DNA of 64,000 bases. Origin: Hypomyces perniciosus (taxonomy: Eukaryota > Ascomycota > Sordariomycetes > Hypocreales > Hypocreaceae). Below the pieces are notes generated by a model. That model was not told the DNA's origin and searched no databases. It was given only the letters and a program-made list of their open reading frames with translations. Positions within the stretch are counted from its first letter, which is position 1; every line of letters starts with the position of its first letter. This document shows positions 56,026-64,000 of this stretch, piece after piece. The stretch covers positions 3,844,001-3,908,000 of the forward strand of contig SPDT01000007.1 of NCBI GenBank assembly GCA_008477525.1, read 5' to 3'. The position numbers were made by a program, and so were the translations under genes.

Positions 56026-57563
56026 CTACTTGTCAGCAGGCTCTTTAACAGGAGTCGCAATCATAAGATCAAGGATTGAATGCGCAATCTCGGCAGCAAC
56101 TAGGGCGGTGATCTCTCCGTTATCATCATAAGCTGGCGCGACTTCAACGACATCTCCTCCAATTATGTGAAGGCCTTCTAGCCCAGTTAAGATCGTCAAA
56201 AGCTCACGCGAACTCCAGCCACCCGGCTCTGGGGTTCCAGTTGCTGTAGTTGTCAGTCTGCCTGTAATAACCAGCGAGAGTGTCACGAGGATCTCATACC
56301 AGGCGCAAATGCAGGGTCCAACACATCAATATCGATGCTGATGTAAACTTTAGTATCACCGACCCGCTCGCGGATTTTGTCAATGATGACTTGGGTGCCG
56401 TTGGTGTCGATCTCGCGGGCGGTTATGGTCTGGAAGCCGCATCGTCTGTCGTTCCTCATATCTGCTTTGCGCCTTGTGAGTGGAGCGCGGATGCCAGCAT
56501 GGATCGACGTGTTGAGAATGAGATGCTGAGGGGAATGAGTAAGTAATTCAGGTCGCAACACTTTTGATGATGGTGATACTCACCTCTTCATGGGCAATGT
56601 GCAAAAAGGTACCATGGTTCAAGCCGCTGGAAACATGATCAGTCTTCCTATTCAAGATGGTCAAGTGGCCGACTCACGCATAATCTGAAATACCACCGCC
56701 TTGTCCATTATTAGCATTACTGGTATGACGGATAAGGTTCCATCGTCTGCCTCATACCTAAAACTGCTGGATCCCATGTATCTAGTGAGTGCCCGCAAGT
56801 CAGCCATCAAATATGGTATGTATTTCAAGTCATTTCATCCCTCACCAATATGGCTGTCGAAGTGAATAACAGATACTGGGCCCCATCGCGTATAAGTCGA
56901 CCGCAAGGCAGAGAGTGTCGTCGTGTGATCACCACCCAAAGCCAAGATTCGCGGAATACTCGACTTCTCTGAATGTGCAGCTGGTCTTCCAGACACGGCT
57001 TTGTGAGCCTGGTCCAGCGTCTTGAGCGCTACACGATTGTCTAGCCAGGTCAGTGGCGCATCACCACAATCGACGATTCTGGCCCAGTCGTGAACCGGGT
57101 CACGACCTAGGTAGAGAAAGATTGACAATTAGCAGTCACATTAACAAACTGATGGATTTTTTTTTCTTACTGGTAAAAACGCTATATCCATATGCCTTCC
57201 GCTGGCTCGCGCTCCGAATAGCATTCGGTCCAAATCGAGCACCTGGACGAGCTGTAACTGTCTGTCTAGACATTAGCGATGTGTCTCGGATGCAAAACAG
57301 GCGGCACAAACGGTATCATGCGGGGCGCCGAGAACGGCAATGTCGTATCTTCTTTCTCGAGAATCATCATTGGCAAAACAGTTCTCATATGGAACTTTGG
57401 CAAAAGTATTGGGGCCAGAGAAGTCATATGTTGACAAGTCCACTTCGTCGTGGCCATCAGCGTTGTGAACCCAGAACGGGAGTTGGTCGCCACTAGAGGG
57501 CGTGAATCGGTGGGCAGACACCTGAAGCAGTGATGCTAAGGCAAAGGAAAGTAGGCGATGCAT
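56026..57563 (-). CDS. Secreted agmatinase (ureohydrolase), 8 exons, 378 aa
   Basis: Exons: complement(join(56026..56243,56300..56525,56584..56626,56678..56699,56758..56781,56846..57106,57171..57261,57312..57563)); every phase joins. A manganese ureohydrolase: GGDHTTT (first metal His), DSHIDTWDP (Asp-x-His-x-Asp, restored by splicing), SIDIDVLDPAFAP (Asp-x-Asp) and the GTPEPGGWSSREL loop with Glu are all present. The N-terminus (MHRLLSFALASLLQVSA) is a signal peptide, as in a fungal branch of putative secreted agmatinases. Expected reaction: agmatine to putrescine and urea, or a related guanidino substrate. Two micro-exons of 22 and 24 bp supply the GGGISDYA segment. One donor is GTTTGT and one acceptor ACAAG, both weaker than usual. 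Confidence 0.9.
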
Positions 57564-57988
57564 TATAAATGAACCACCACTTTGATTCAATTGATTTGGT
57601 GTTGTATTTATGTGTGTTTATGTGTTTGTGTATGTTAATGAGGTGAAGACGCGGTTCATTCAATCTTTTATTTGTGTCGGGCTGTTTCCGTGCAAGCCAA
57701 GCCAATTCTGGTGCAGCTGACGTGACTCTCTCTCAATACGGGCATTAAGATGAGAATACCGCATGTGCTGTGTACTCTGCGGTAAAATATCTAACCTGGA
57801 ACAAAATTGATGAGTTACTCACCTCTACAAGATCTAGGATTAAGGACATAGCATTCATCCAATTAAACGGTCTCCATTCAATTAGACATTGTTATCTGAT
57901 GAAGGATTGAGACGGATGTTGTGCATCCATCTTACACTCATAGTAGTAGTTGGTGACAGTAACTACCCATATTCTTTTACGTAAATGG
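57564..57988. other. Intergenic; nothing recognisable
   Basis: Promoter side of the agmatinase gene and 3' flank of the AP4A phosphorylase locus. No ORF supported. Confidence 0.5.
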
Positions 57989-58963
57989 TCAACTCATGGG
58001 CAAAACACCAAACTCCTCGAGAGCTTTCGCTGGTCCAACATCTCGCCAATGCTGTAATTGATCATGGTTCAATATTGTGGGCATTCCCATCATCCCAGCT
58101 GCATTCACCATTAAGCCCTTGTAGTTGCCAGACTTGCGTGGAATTATCACCATTCACTCCCTGGTGAAAACGACATTGTGAGGACACAGTGTTGTGGTGT
58201 CATTTTCGTTGACGCCCAAGGATTGTCTGCATTTCTTCAGAAGATTCTCATAAATCCCAAACACCTGAGCTTCCATGGGCGTTGACGCTGGTTCGGTGCC
58301 TTGGAATCGATGAATGAAGTACACATAAGGCACTTTAACACCCGTGGTATCTGGAAAGAACTGAAACCCGCTTGATTTGCTGTCGTCCAGCGGCTGCGGT
58401 TTCGGAACAACCTGTATATGTTTATGATTTCTGCTGCAGCCCGCTGTTGGGGTGCAATTGTACATGGCGTATAAAGGCATGTCAACGCTGTGAAGAAATG
58501 TCCATGTTGCTGCAATGTCCTGGAGTTCCATCGGGTGATTCTGGGATCGGAAGGAATCGATGCTGAGGAGCAAATACTGTGGTCTAAACACTGGATAAAT
58601 GTTAAACGCGACGATATGAGTGTCGTTTATGTGGCCGATGACTTGATCCGGATGGCTCTTGTTGATGTCGCTCCCCGGCCCAAACATTTCTGCCTCTGGC
58701 TCTGGTCGGTTGTCATCGCTCACTGTTAACGGTTTCTTAGACCAATTGCGGCATATGTGAAACTCAAACTGGCCGCGTTGCAAGGCAATGTGATATCAGC
58801 GATTTTGTGTGCTGAGATACAATATTCAGGGGTGTCTCACGGGAAAATCCTGGTCGACAAGAGGTACTACCACAGACTCAGCATAGTGAATAATGTTCAG
58901 CTTTACCAGTTTGTCGAATACAGCAAACACTTCTTTCTGATTGAATCCAAAAGTTGAAGACAT
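57989..58963 (-). pseudogene. AP4A phosphorylase (ATP adenylyltransferase) with a Trp-to-stop change, join of 58841..58963 and 58768 downwards
   Basis: Enzyme of the HIT-like GalT/APA fold that cleaves diadenosine tetraphosphate with phosphate. Exon 1 (58963-58841) encodes MSSTFGFNQKEVFAVFDKLV and ends FP; after the 72-bp intron the frame continues FEFHICRNWSKKP. The catalytic motif NHKHIQVVPKP is intact. The conserved sequence HNVVFTREW is changed to HNVVFTRE-stop: TGA at 58156-58154 stands where TGG is expected. The same frame then runs on for 54 codons (MVIIPRKSG, MVNAAGMMGMP, EEFGVLPMS) to TGA at 57991-57989. The short product is 245 aa, the full one would be about 300, the usual length. 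The lost C-terminus is conserved, so the allele is probably impaired. Confidence 0.85.
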
Positions 58964-59170
58964 GTTTAGTTGCGGCCAACGTGGTGATCAAACAGTGTAG
59001 ATAGGTTGGTAATGACAGAGCTCTCTTTGGGCTCCAGGGAAAGGTGATAAGGGGTACCAACCACTTTCCCGTGCACAATGTTAAGAGGGTGGTGGTTAAA
59101 GGGCGGGCCTCAGCCCTAGCTATATAATCCAAAAAGTATGTAACCATTTCATATATCCTGTCATATATAC

Positions 59171-59261
59171 GCCGCAGTCGTCTAGGGGTCAGGACATTAG
59201 TTTGTGGACCAATTTGAATTGAGAAACACTGAAAACCGAGGTTCGAGTCCTCGCTGTGGCA
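59171..59261 (+). tRNA. tRNA-His (GTG) with an intron of about 19 nt
   Basis: A full cloverleaf folds: acceptor GCCGCAG/CTGTGGC, D stem GTCT/GGAC, anticodon stem TTAGT/ACTGA, T arm CGAGG-TTCGAGT-CCTCG, discriminator A at 59261. The anticodon GTG is at 59204-59206 with T33 before it. The intron lies after position 37, about 59208-59226, the usual place. Box B GGTTCGAGTCC is perfect. The gene overlaps no CDS. Confidence 0.93.
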
Positions 59262-59267
59262 CATTTC

Positions 59268-59273
59268 TTTTTT
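59268..59273 (+). terminator. RNA polymerase III terminator of tRNA-His
   Basis: T6 run starting 7 bp after the tRNA, followed by a second T5 run at 59276-59280. Confidence 0.8.
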
Positions 59274-59280
59274 ACTTTTT

Positions 59281-60526
59281 GCACTAAAATTGGTTACCGG
59301 TTTTTTTATCTTTCTTTTTTATATGAAGCAATCGTGTACCAAAAATAGGTTTTTGGCCTTCTCGACGGAGTACTTCGTACTTCGTAGTTTTATCAGACTT
59401 ATTGTCGAGACATTGCTCTTCTTGGTTGTCCATGTACCGTTGTAGCCGAGATGGTTGACATAAGTATGATGTTATTCCTGCGAGAGTCAGCATGTGCTTT
59501 GTATGAAGAAGTTGAAATGTTCGGTTAAAATTCCACTAGGATAAATTGAAACATAAATGAAATCTCTATATACAATTTTGATGTTTTGTTATCTTCTCTA
59601 TCGATAGAAAGTACTGTCTGATCTGACCTCTGGCGTCTGGTGACTACCCGGGAGGCCGATAATATGGAACAGCATATTGCGGATTGCGGAGTAGTAGTAC
59701 GAGCATTACGGCGACAACACATGGGGGCTCGCGAGGGAGGAGACGTTGGATTTAGGGCGGTAGGCATACAAATTGCAGATGGCCTTTGATTGGATGCTTT
59801 GATTACATCCATATCGACTAAACTCCGTCGGTGCATTCGGTTAGAGGGACGCTTGTTGATTGGATTTCCCGATCCCCGAATGCACGAAGTTTTCTCCCTC
59901 ACGCAGTGGACGCTTCCAGAACACAAGTATGTGTACGAAGTACTTCGTACATCAATCAATACAGTATTATCTATGAAATACGTAATAAGACATTCCATGC
60001 TAGGCACTGATGCTCTACTTGGGAAGAAATTATAGCGATTTTTCTATTGCTTCGTAGTGACTACCTCCTCAGTATACTCCGTGCTCCGTACTTCGTACTT
60101 CGTATCTACTACGGAGCAGCCCGAACCGGATCTCCGATGGATTTGTCGGTCCTTAGCAAAGCTTTTGCTAAGCTGCACAGAAACCAGAAACCCCACTCAG
60201 TGCCCCGCTACCCGTATGCGGGTCCCTCTTCTCAAACTGTTTTGTCAGGCTCAAGTAATCCTCCCGCGCGTCTATCACTAACACCTTGAAAATACCTACG
60301 GGTATTGCTGAGAAATGTTGAGTACTGCTATTATGCGTCCCTTGCGTCGCAGTATGTACGGTGTAGGATCTAGAGCTGAGACAGATTGTCTTTTTCATGA
60401 TTACAAACACAGCCAAGCCACCCCGGGCCCGGACATGGGCATTACAAGCCATTGGCTAGCTGAAGCTTGGAACTCTGATGTTGTAAAGGGATGATGCCAT
60501 ACTTCGTACTTTGTACTGGCCCCAGC
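59281..60526. other. Intergenic rich in TACTTCGTA / ACGGAGTA motifs
   Basis: Contains clustered motif variants near 59364-59388, 59935-59952, 60072-60118 and 60499-60517. No coding ORF is supported. The last part is the quinone reductase promoter. Confidence 0.5.
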
Positions 60527-60534
60527 TATAAGAG
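60527..60534 (+). promoter_or_regulatory. TATA box of the quinone reductase gene
   Basis: TATAAGAG, 153-160 bp upstream of the ATG, followed by CAAACA/ACAAACACA-rich leader typical of strongly expressed fungal genes. Confidence 0.5.
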
Positions 60535-60686
60535 CTTCTCTTGGCCCTCTCAAGTTTGAACTTTTGACTACTTCGCATCATCACTCAGCTTCCTCTCAAC
60601 GAACAAACACTTGCTTCCACATCCCCCCTTGACAGCAACCCTCAGTCCCCAAGACTCAGACACAAACACAAACACAAACAATCACA

Positions 60687-61487
60687 ATGGCTCCCAAGAT
60701 TGCTATCGTCTACGTAGGTCGACCCCTCTTCAGCCGCTGAGCTTTACATGCTCAACCTCAAAACTCAACCGAGTCTTCCGGCATTACATCAATGCATCCC
60801 TACTGACTCAGCGCCCATCTAGTACTCCATGTACGGCCACATCCGGCAGCTGGCCGAGGCCGAGAAGAAGGGCATCGAGAAGGCCGGCGGCAAGGCCGAC
60901 ATCTACCAGCTCCCCGAGACCCTCTCCGACGACGTCCTTTCCAAGATGCACGCTCCTCCCAAGGACAGCGACATCCCCGTCTTGGAGGACCCAACCATTC
61001 TCGAGAAGTACGATGGCTTCCTGTTCGGCATCCCCACGCGATACGGCAACTTCCCCGCCCAGTGGAAGGTACGCAACTAATCCCCCTCTCTACCCCCTCT
61101 CTCTCTCCCTTCGACCTATGCAGGCAGAGCATCGGTGTTAACATACTATCCTTGCAGACTTTCTGGGACAAGACCGGCGGCATCTGGGGCAAGGGTGGCT
61201 ACTGGGGCAAGAAGGCCGGTGTCTTCATCTCCACTGGCACCCTTGGCGGTGGCCAGGAGTCGACTGCCATTGCTGCCATGTCCACCCTCGCCCACCACGG
61301 CATCTCCTTCGTTCCCCTGGGCTACGCCAAGACCTTCCCCCAGTTGTCCAACCTGTCCGAGATCCACGGTGGCAGCCCCTGGGGTGCTGGCACCTTCGCT
61401 GCTGGTGATGGCTCTCGCCAGCCTTCCGCTCTCGAGCTCGAGATCGCCACTATCCAGGGCGAGGAGTTCTACAAGAGCTTCAACTGA
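60687..61487 (+). CDS. Flavodoxin-like NAD(P)H:quinone reductase (Pst2/Ycp4/Alt a 7 family), join(60687..60713,60823..61068,61158..61487), 200 aa
   Basis: WrbA-type FMN enzyme that reduces quinones by two electrons and protects membranes from oxidative stress. Exon 1 encodes only MAPKIAIVY; exon 2 starts [17 protein letters not shown] (FMN phosphate loop), then [15 protein letters not shown]; exon 3 has the flavin-binding [12 protein letters not shown] and [32 protein letters not shown] segments, highly conserved. Introns: GTAGGT, GTACGC donors, good acceptors. The stop is TGA at 61485-61487, followed by CTA, then 53 more sense codons in frame (see next entry). Codon use is strongly C-biased at third positions, which suggests high expression. 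Confidence 0.93.
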
Positions 61488-61652
61488 CTACATGGCAGTA
61501 CGCCTAAGAAGGAGGAGCCAGCCAAGCCCGCGGCGACTAACGGAGCTCAGCGTAATGTTGGATCAGTGGCGACCAGCGACAGGGAGCAGGTGAAGGAGGG
61601 GAGAGTAAAGGAGGGCCCCTGTGGACTTCCAGTCAAATGCACCATTATGTGA
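61488..61652 (+). other. In-frame readthrough extension with CaaX box after the quinone reductase stop
   Basis: Immediately after the TGA the same frame has 54 sense codons and then TGA at 61650-61652. The sequence begins LHGSTPKKEEPAKPAATNGA and ends GPCGLPVKCTIM. CTIM is a CaaX motif (farnesylation type), with a second Cys seven residues before it and basic residues around, like the lipid anchors of Ras proteins. TGA CTA is the known leaky stop context that gives readthrough in fungi and animals. A spliced route is unlikely: the only in-frame donor/acceptor pair would define a 33-bp intron. So the extension is either a readthrough isoform or a remnant of a formerly longer protein. Confidence 0.6.
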
Positions 61653-61777
61653 AAGCGTCAGATATCCCATTGCAAACTGTCCATCTTACTCTAATGCATA
61701 GATAAAAAAACAATTTGAAGCAAATTCCTATTAGCAAGAGAGACTTCATCTGCTGATGCCGAGTCCTCAGCACCTCA

Positions 61778-62572
61778 TTACTTTGAACCTTCTTCCTTCT
61801 TCCGTAACGCACAAATCTCAGCCATGCAGTCCATCGACCGCACATCGTGACTGATCGGCTTGACATTCCTCCCGATCATCAAATCATCGAGGACTTGGTA
61901 TATGTACTTCATCGCCGTGTGCTTTGCTGGGTTCTTTGTTGACGGGTCTCCACCAAACGTGTCCCAAAAGCTGGTTTGCAAATCTTCAATCACGTATAGA
62001 CCACCAGGTTTGACGATTCGCCAGAGATACTCGAGAGAGGTGATTTGCTGGTTCATCGTGTGACCACCATCATCAATGATGACGTCAAATAACCCATCTG
62101 TTGTCGACTCTGTGGAAAACTGCGTCAAAAAGACAGCATCTGCCTGGTCTCCGATGAAGACATGGGCGTTTGCAGTCTTGTCTTGGTACTTTTTGGCGCA
62201 TTGGGCATCGTATTCGATAAAGTACAAGTCGACCTGTGGGAGATACTCCAACCACGTGTAGTAGGATGCTCCGGGACCATAATCCTGTCTTGTCAGGACG
62301 GATCAATGATCAATGATCAAGAGGACGCTTACCATATTACAACCGAGCCCAATTTCTAGTGCCTTTAGGGGTTTGTCCCGAATGCCCGAGAGATACTTGT
62401 CGTACATGAACTGGTACTTGTGGGTGGTGACTTTGTCGGTGCCGTATTTGAGGGCGACCTGCTCAAAAACTCGGGGGCGAGTGGGAGCTGTCTGTGGCTT
62501 CATTGTTCGATCCGCTTCTAGTGATGAGCGCCATGTACATCCATCATCAGCGTGGTTGGAGGCGGAGAACAT
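61778..62572 (-). CDS. Class I SAM-dependent methyltransferase, complement(join(61778..62284,62333..62572)), 248 aa; 5' end uncertain
   Basis: Motifs of the Rossmann methyltransferase fold: YGTDKVTTHKYQFMYDKYL, PLKALEIGLG (SAM loop), YFIEYDAQC (acidic end of beta-2), FDVIIDDGGHTMNQQ (motif like that of MycE/cephalosporin-hydroxylase-like enzymes), then GGLYVIEDLQTSFWDTFGG. The intron (donor GTAAGC, CTGAC branch, ACAG) is phase 0. The start at ATG 62572 is the simplest choice. However, an ATG at 62699 opens a frame with a membrane anchor (LNLVFSLSAILFICAAIHQW) and a GTATGT...CACTAG intron that would join but for one base. So a type II membrane form, with an indel or error, is possible. Substrate unknown. 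Confidence 0.7.
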
Positions 62573-62699
62573 ACAAGTGAGAGGTCAGCTTTTGCTGCAA
62601 AACCTGGGTGGTGATGTTCCCCCATTGATGGATAGCAGCACAGATGAACAGGATTGCTGACAAGGAGAAAACCAAATTCAAGGTCCGGTTGGTGGCCAT

Positions 62700-63131
62700 T
62701 ATGATGGCGGTTGCGTTGGGCTTCGCTACTCGAGGAGAACAGGGATTGTGGATTATAGAGGGAGATAAAAGTTATGGTGGACAATGAGAGAGAGATATGG
62801 TGTTGAGAAATTGGTTGAAAAATCTACAGAGTACCTGGTAGTACTTTGAGTATTCAAAGAAGGATCGAAGCTTCACGTTCTTGCCTTGCTGTTGAACAAC
62901 TTGCGGTCAGACCAATCCAGTTACTGCTGAGGTACCAAGGCAGCCAGACCCTCCTTTAGTCTCTCTCATCACTTCTAGAGGAGAAGAAGACGAGAAAATC
63001 CATCCCAAAGTCTTGTTTCTATTCATTGCTGAAGCTACGTCTCTCTATATAATTCCTTCTGACTCTACAACACACACACACACACACAACACCAAGAAAA
63101 TCCTCTCCCACCCGATGCGGTCCACCATTGT
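62700..63131. other. Intergenic with a (CA)n tract
   Basis: Promoter of the methyltransferase and 3' flank of the membrane protein gene. (CA)n at 63069-63088. Nothing else seen. Confidence 0.5.
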
Positions 63132-64000
63132 TCATTGCTCCCTACCCCCTCCTTTCCTCTCAAAGAGATCTGTCTCAGAGCCAAAGAATGGGTTGGGCTG
63201 GAACGAGCTGTGGATCTGCGGGTTTGACTGCAGTTCTCCATCATAGAGCCGCTGCCGGCTGTCCTGAACAGGTGGTGCCACCTTGATATCGCCTCTGTAT
63301 ATCTCCACAACTGATATGAGTGGCATAATCAGCAGAAGTATTGACAGCAACTGTCCAAAGCTCCACCCCTTCTCTCCCTCGTCGCTGAGCTTCACTGAAG
63401 GATTCCCGAATGCTTGGGAGAGCAAAATGATGCGTACCCCGGCTCCAATAGCAATGGCCATCATGAGAACCAACCCGACTATCTGCACTGCTTTATAGAA
63501 CTTCTGGTCACGGCTATGCAAGTACCACGTCGCAAGTGCGAAAATAACACAATTGCCCGCGATTGCGGCAATGGTCCCGACGTACGACAGCCCGGCATTG
63601 GACGGAGCCCCCTCTCCATTAACTGTCCAGACGCAAGCGATGGGCAGAGTTTGATTCTCCAGCCCCTTGGATACCGCTTGAAGCACAAAGATGCCAGAAA
63701 CGGACGACAATGCCAAGTTGACGAACATGAGGAGTTGCCGCATCCATCTGAGCACCCAGTCACGACGGTAGTCATGAACCAAAGCCAGAAGCGTAGCGTT
63801 ATGCGTTGCCATGGACAAGAGGGACAGCATCCAGATCAAGAAGAAATGATATGGCACAAGCGAATTCATCTTGGCCAGCCCAACACCTGCGAGTCTCTCT
63901 TTAGCAAAAATGTCGTCGGGTCTTTCCAGAATCATGCAACTCACTCTGGATGCCAATCCCCTGCATGATCTGGGAGTCACTGTATCCATTGAGCAGCTTG
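63132..64000 (-). CDS. Multipass membrane protein, 3' part only, complement(join(63132..63886,63945..>64000))
   Basis: The window ends inside this gene. The upstream exon reads KLLNGYSDSQIMQGIGIQ, then a 58-bp intron (donor GTGAGT, acceptor CGCAG, phase 1) and VGLAKMNSLVPYHFFLIWML. About five membrane segments follow: FFLIWMLSLLSMATHNATL, the LLMFVNLALSSVSGIFVL region, AAIAGNCVIFALATWYL, VGLVLMMAIAIGAGVRIIL and LLSILLLIMPLISVVEIY. The C-terminus is hydrophilic. The DSQIMQGIGIQ motif and layout are those of a family of uncharacterised fungal integral membrane proteins. I do not assign a function. Confidence 0.75.
   Translation of the reverse strand, partial: SCSMDTVTPRSCRGLASRVSCMILERPDDIFAKERLAGVGLAKMNSLVPYHFFLIWMLSLLSMATHNATLLALVHDYRRDWVLRWMRQLLMFVNLALSSVSGIFVLQAVSKGLENQTLPIACVWTVNGEGAPSNAGLSYVGTIAAIAGNCVIFALATWYLHSRDQKFYKAVQIVGLVLMMAIAIGAGVRIILLSQAFGNPSVKLSDEGEKGWSFGQLLSILLLIMPLISVVEIYRGDIKVAPPVQDSRQRLYDGELQSNPQIHSSFQPNPFFGSETDLFERKGGGREQ

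Noticed and set aside
55770..56048. 92-codon plus-strand ORF
   Set aside because: It runs into the 3' end of the agmatinase gene on the other strand and has no recognisable content.
58154..58156. Repeat-induced point mutation as the cause of the AP4A phosphorylase stop
   Set aside because: The change TGG to TGA is not in the CpA context that RIP prefers, and the locus is single-copy as far as visible here.
61465..61498. Intron removing the quinone reductase stop (donor GTTCTA, CTGAC branch, GGCAG acceptor)
   Set aside because: It would be only 33 bp, below usual fungal intron size, and would remove conserved residues; readthrough is a better explanation.

Overview
The window is nuclear DNA of a filamentous ascomycete (Pezizomycotina), most likely a Sordariomycete of the Hypocreales type. 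The evidence is short spliceosomal introns with CTAAC/CTGAC branch points and CAG/TAG acceptors, a class II hydrophobin, a 2EXR-domain protein, a But2-domain secreted protein, a GPI-anchored yapsin-like protease and a split tRNA-His gene. The genus cannot be fixed from sequence alone. All exon boundaries given here were read by hand from splice signals, reading phase and family knowledge.

Layout. 1-1.6 kb: a dead pogo-family transposon. 2-7 kb: a small membrane protein, a 2EXR protein with a poly-Glu tail and a class II hydrophobin with a long Asn/Gly repeat. 6.7-11.9 kb: gene-poor DNA with many copies of the 9-mer TACTCCGTA. 11.9-22.8 kb: vacuolar amino-acid transporter, SDR dehydrogenase, an N-myristoylation-type protein, a decayed proline-rich repeat gene and a But2 protein. 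24.5-31.8 kb: NOG2 (60S biogenesis) and mitoribosomal mS26 on a shared divergent promoter, then an ADP1-type ABC transporter. 33-46.8 kb: a broken aminotransferase, yapsin-like protease, mitochondrial EF-G (MEF1), a disordered protein, uS8m and kynurenine 3-monooxygenase. 47.4-54.4 kb: methionine aminopeptidase 1, ERV14, PRP17 and a PARP-like protein. 56-64 kb: a secreted agmatinase with 8 exons, a truncated AP4A phosphorylase, tRNA-His, a flavodoxin-like quinone reductase, a methyltransferase and the 3' part of a multipass membrane protein.

Most genes are housekeeping and work separately. Three mitochondrial-translation genes (mS26, MEF1, uS8m) lie within 17 kb. I see no biosynthetic cluster, CRISPR array or virus.

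The most interesting signal is the quinone reductase. Its stop codon lies in the readthrough context TGA CTA and is followed in frame by 54 sense codons that end in a CaaX box with an upstream cysteine. This suggests a second, membrane-anchored isoform made by stop-codon readthrough. Other points of interest are a 16-bp tandem duplication that shifts the frame of an aminotransferase, a Trp-to-stop change in the AP4A phosphorylase, single-base frame breaks in NOG2 and in a 111-bp repeat gene, and the strictly non-coding TACTCCGTA motif.
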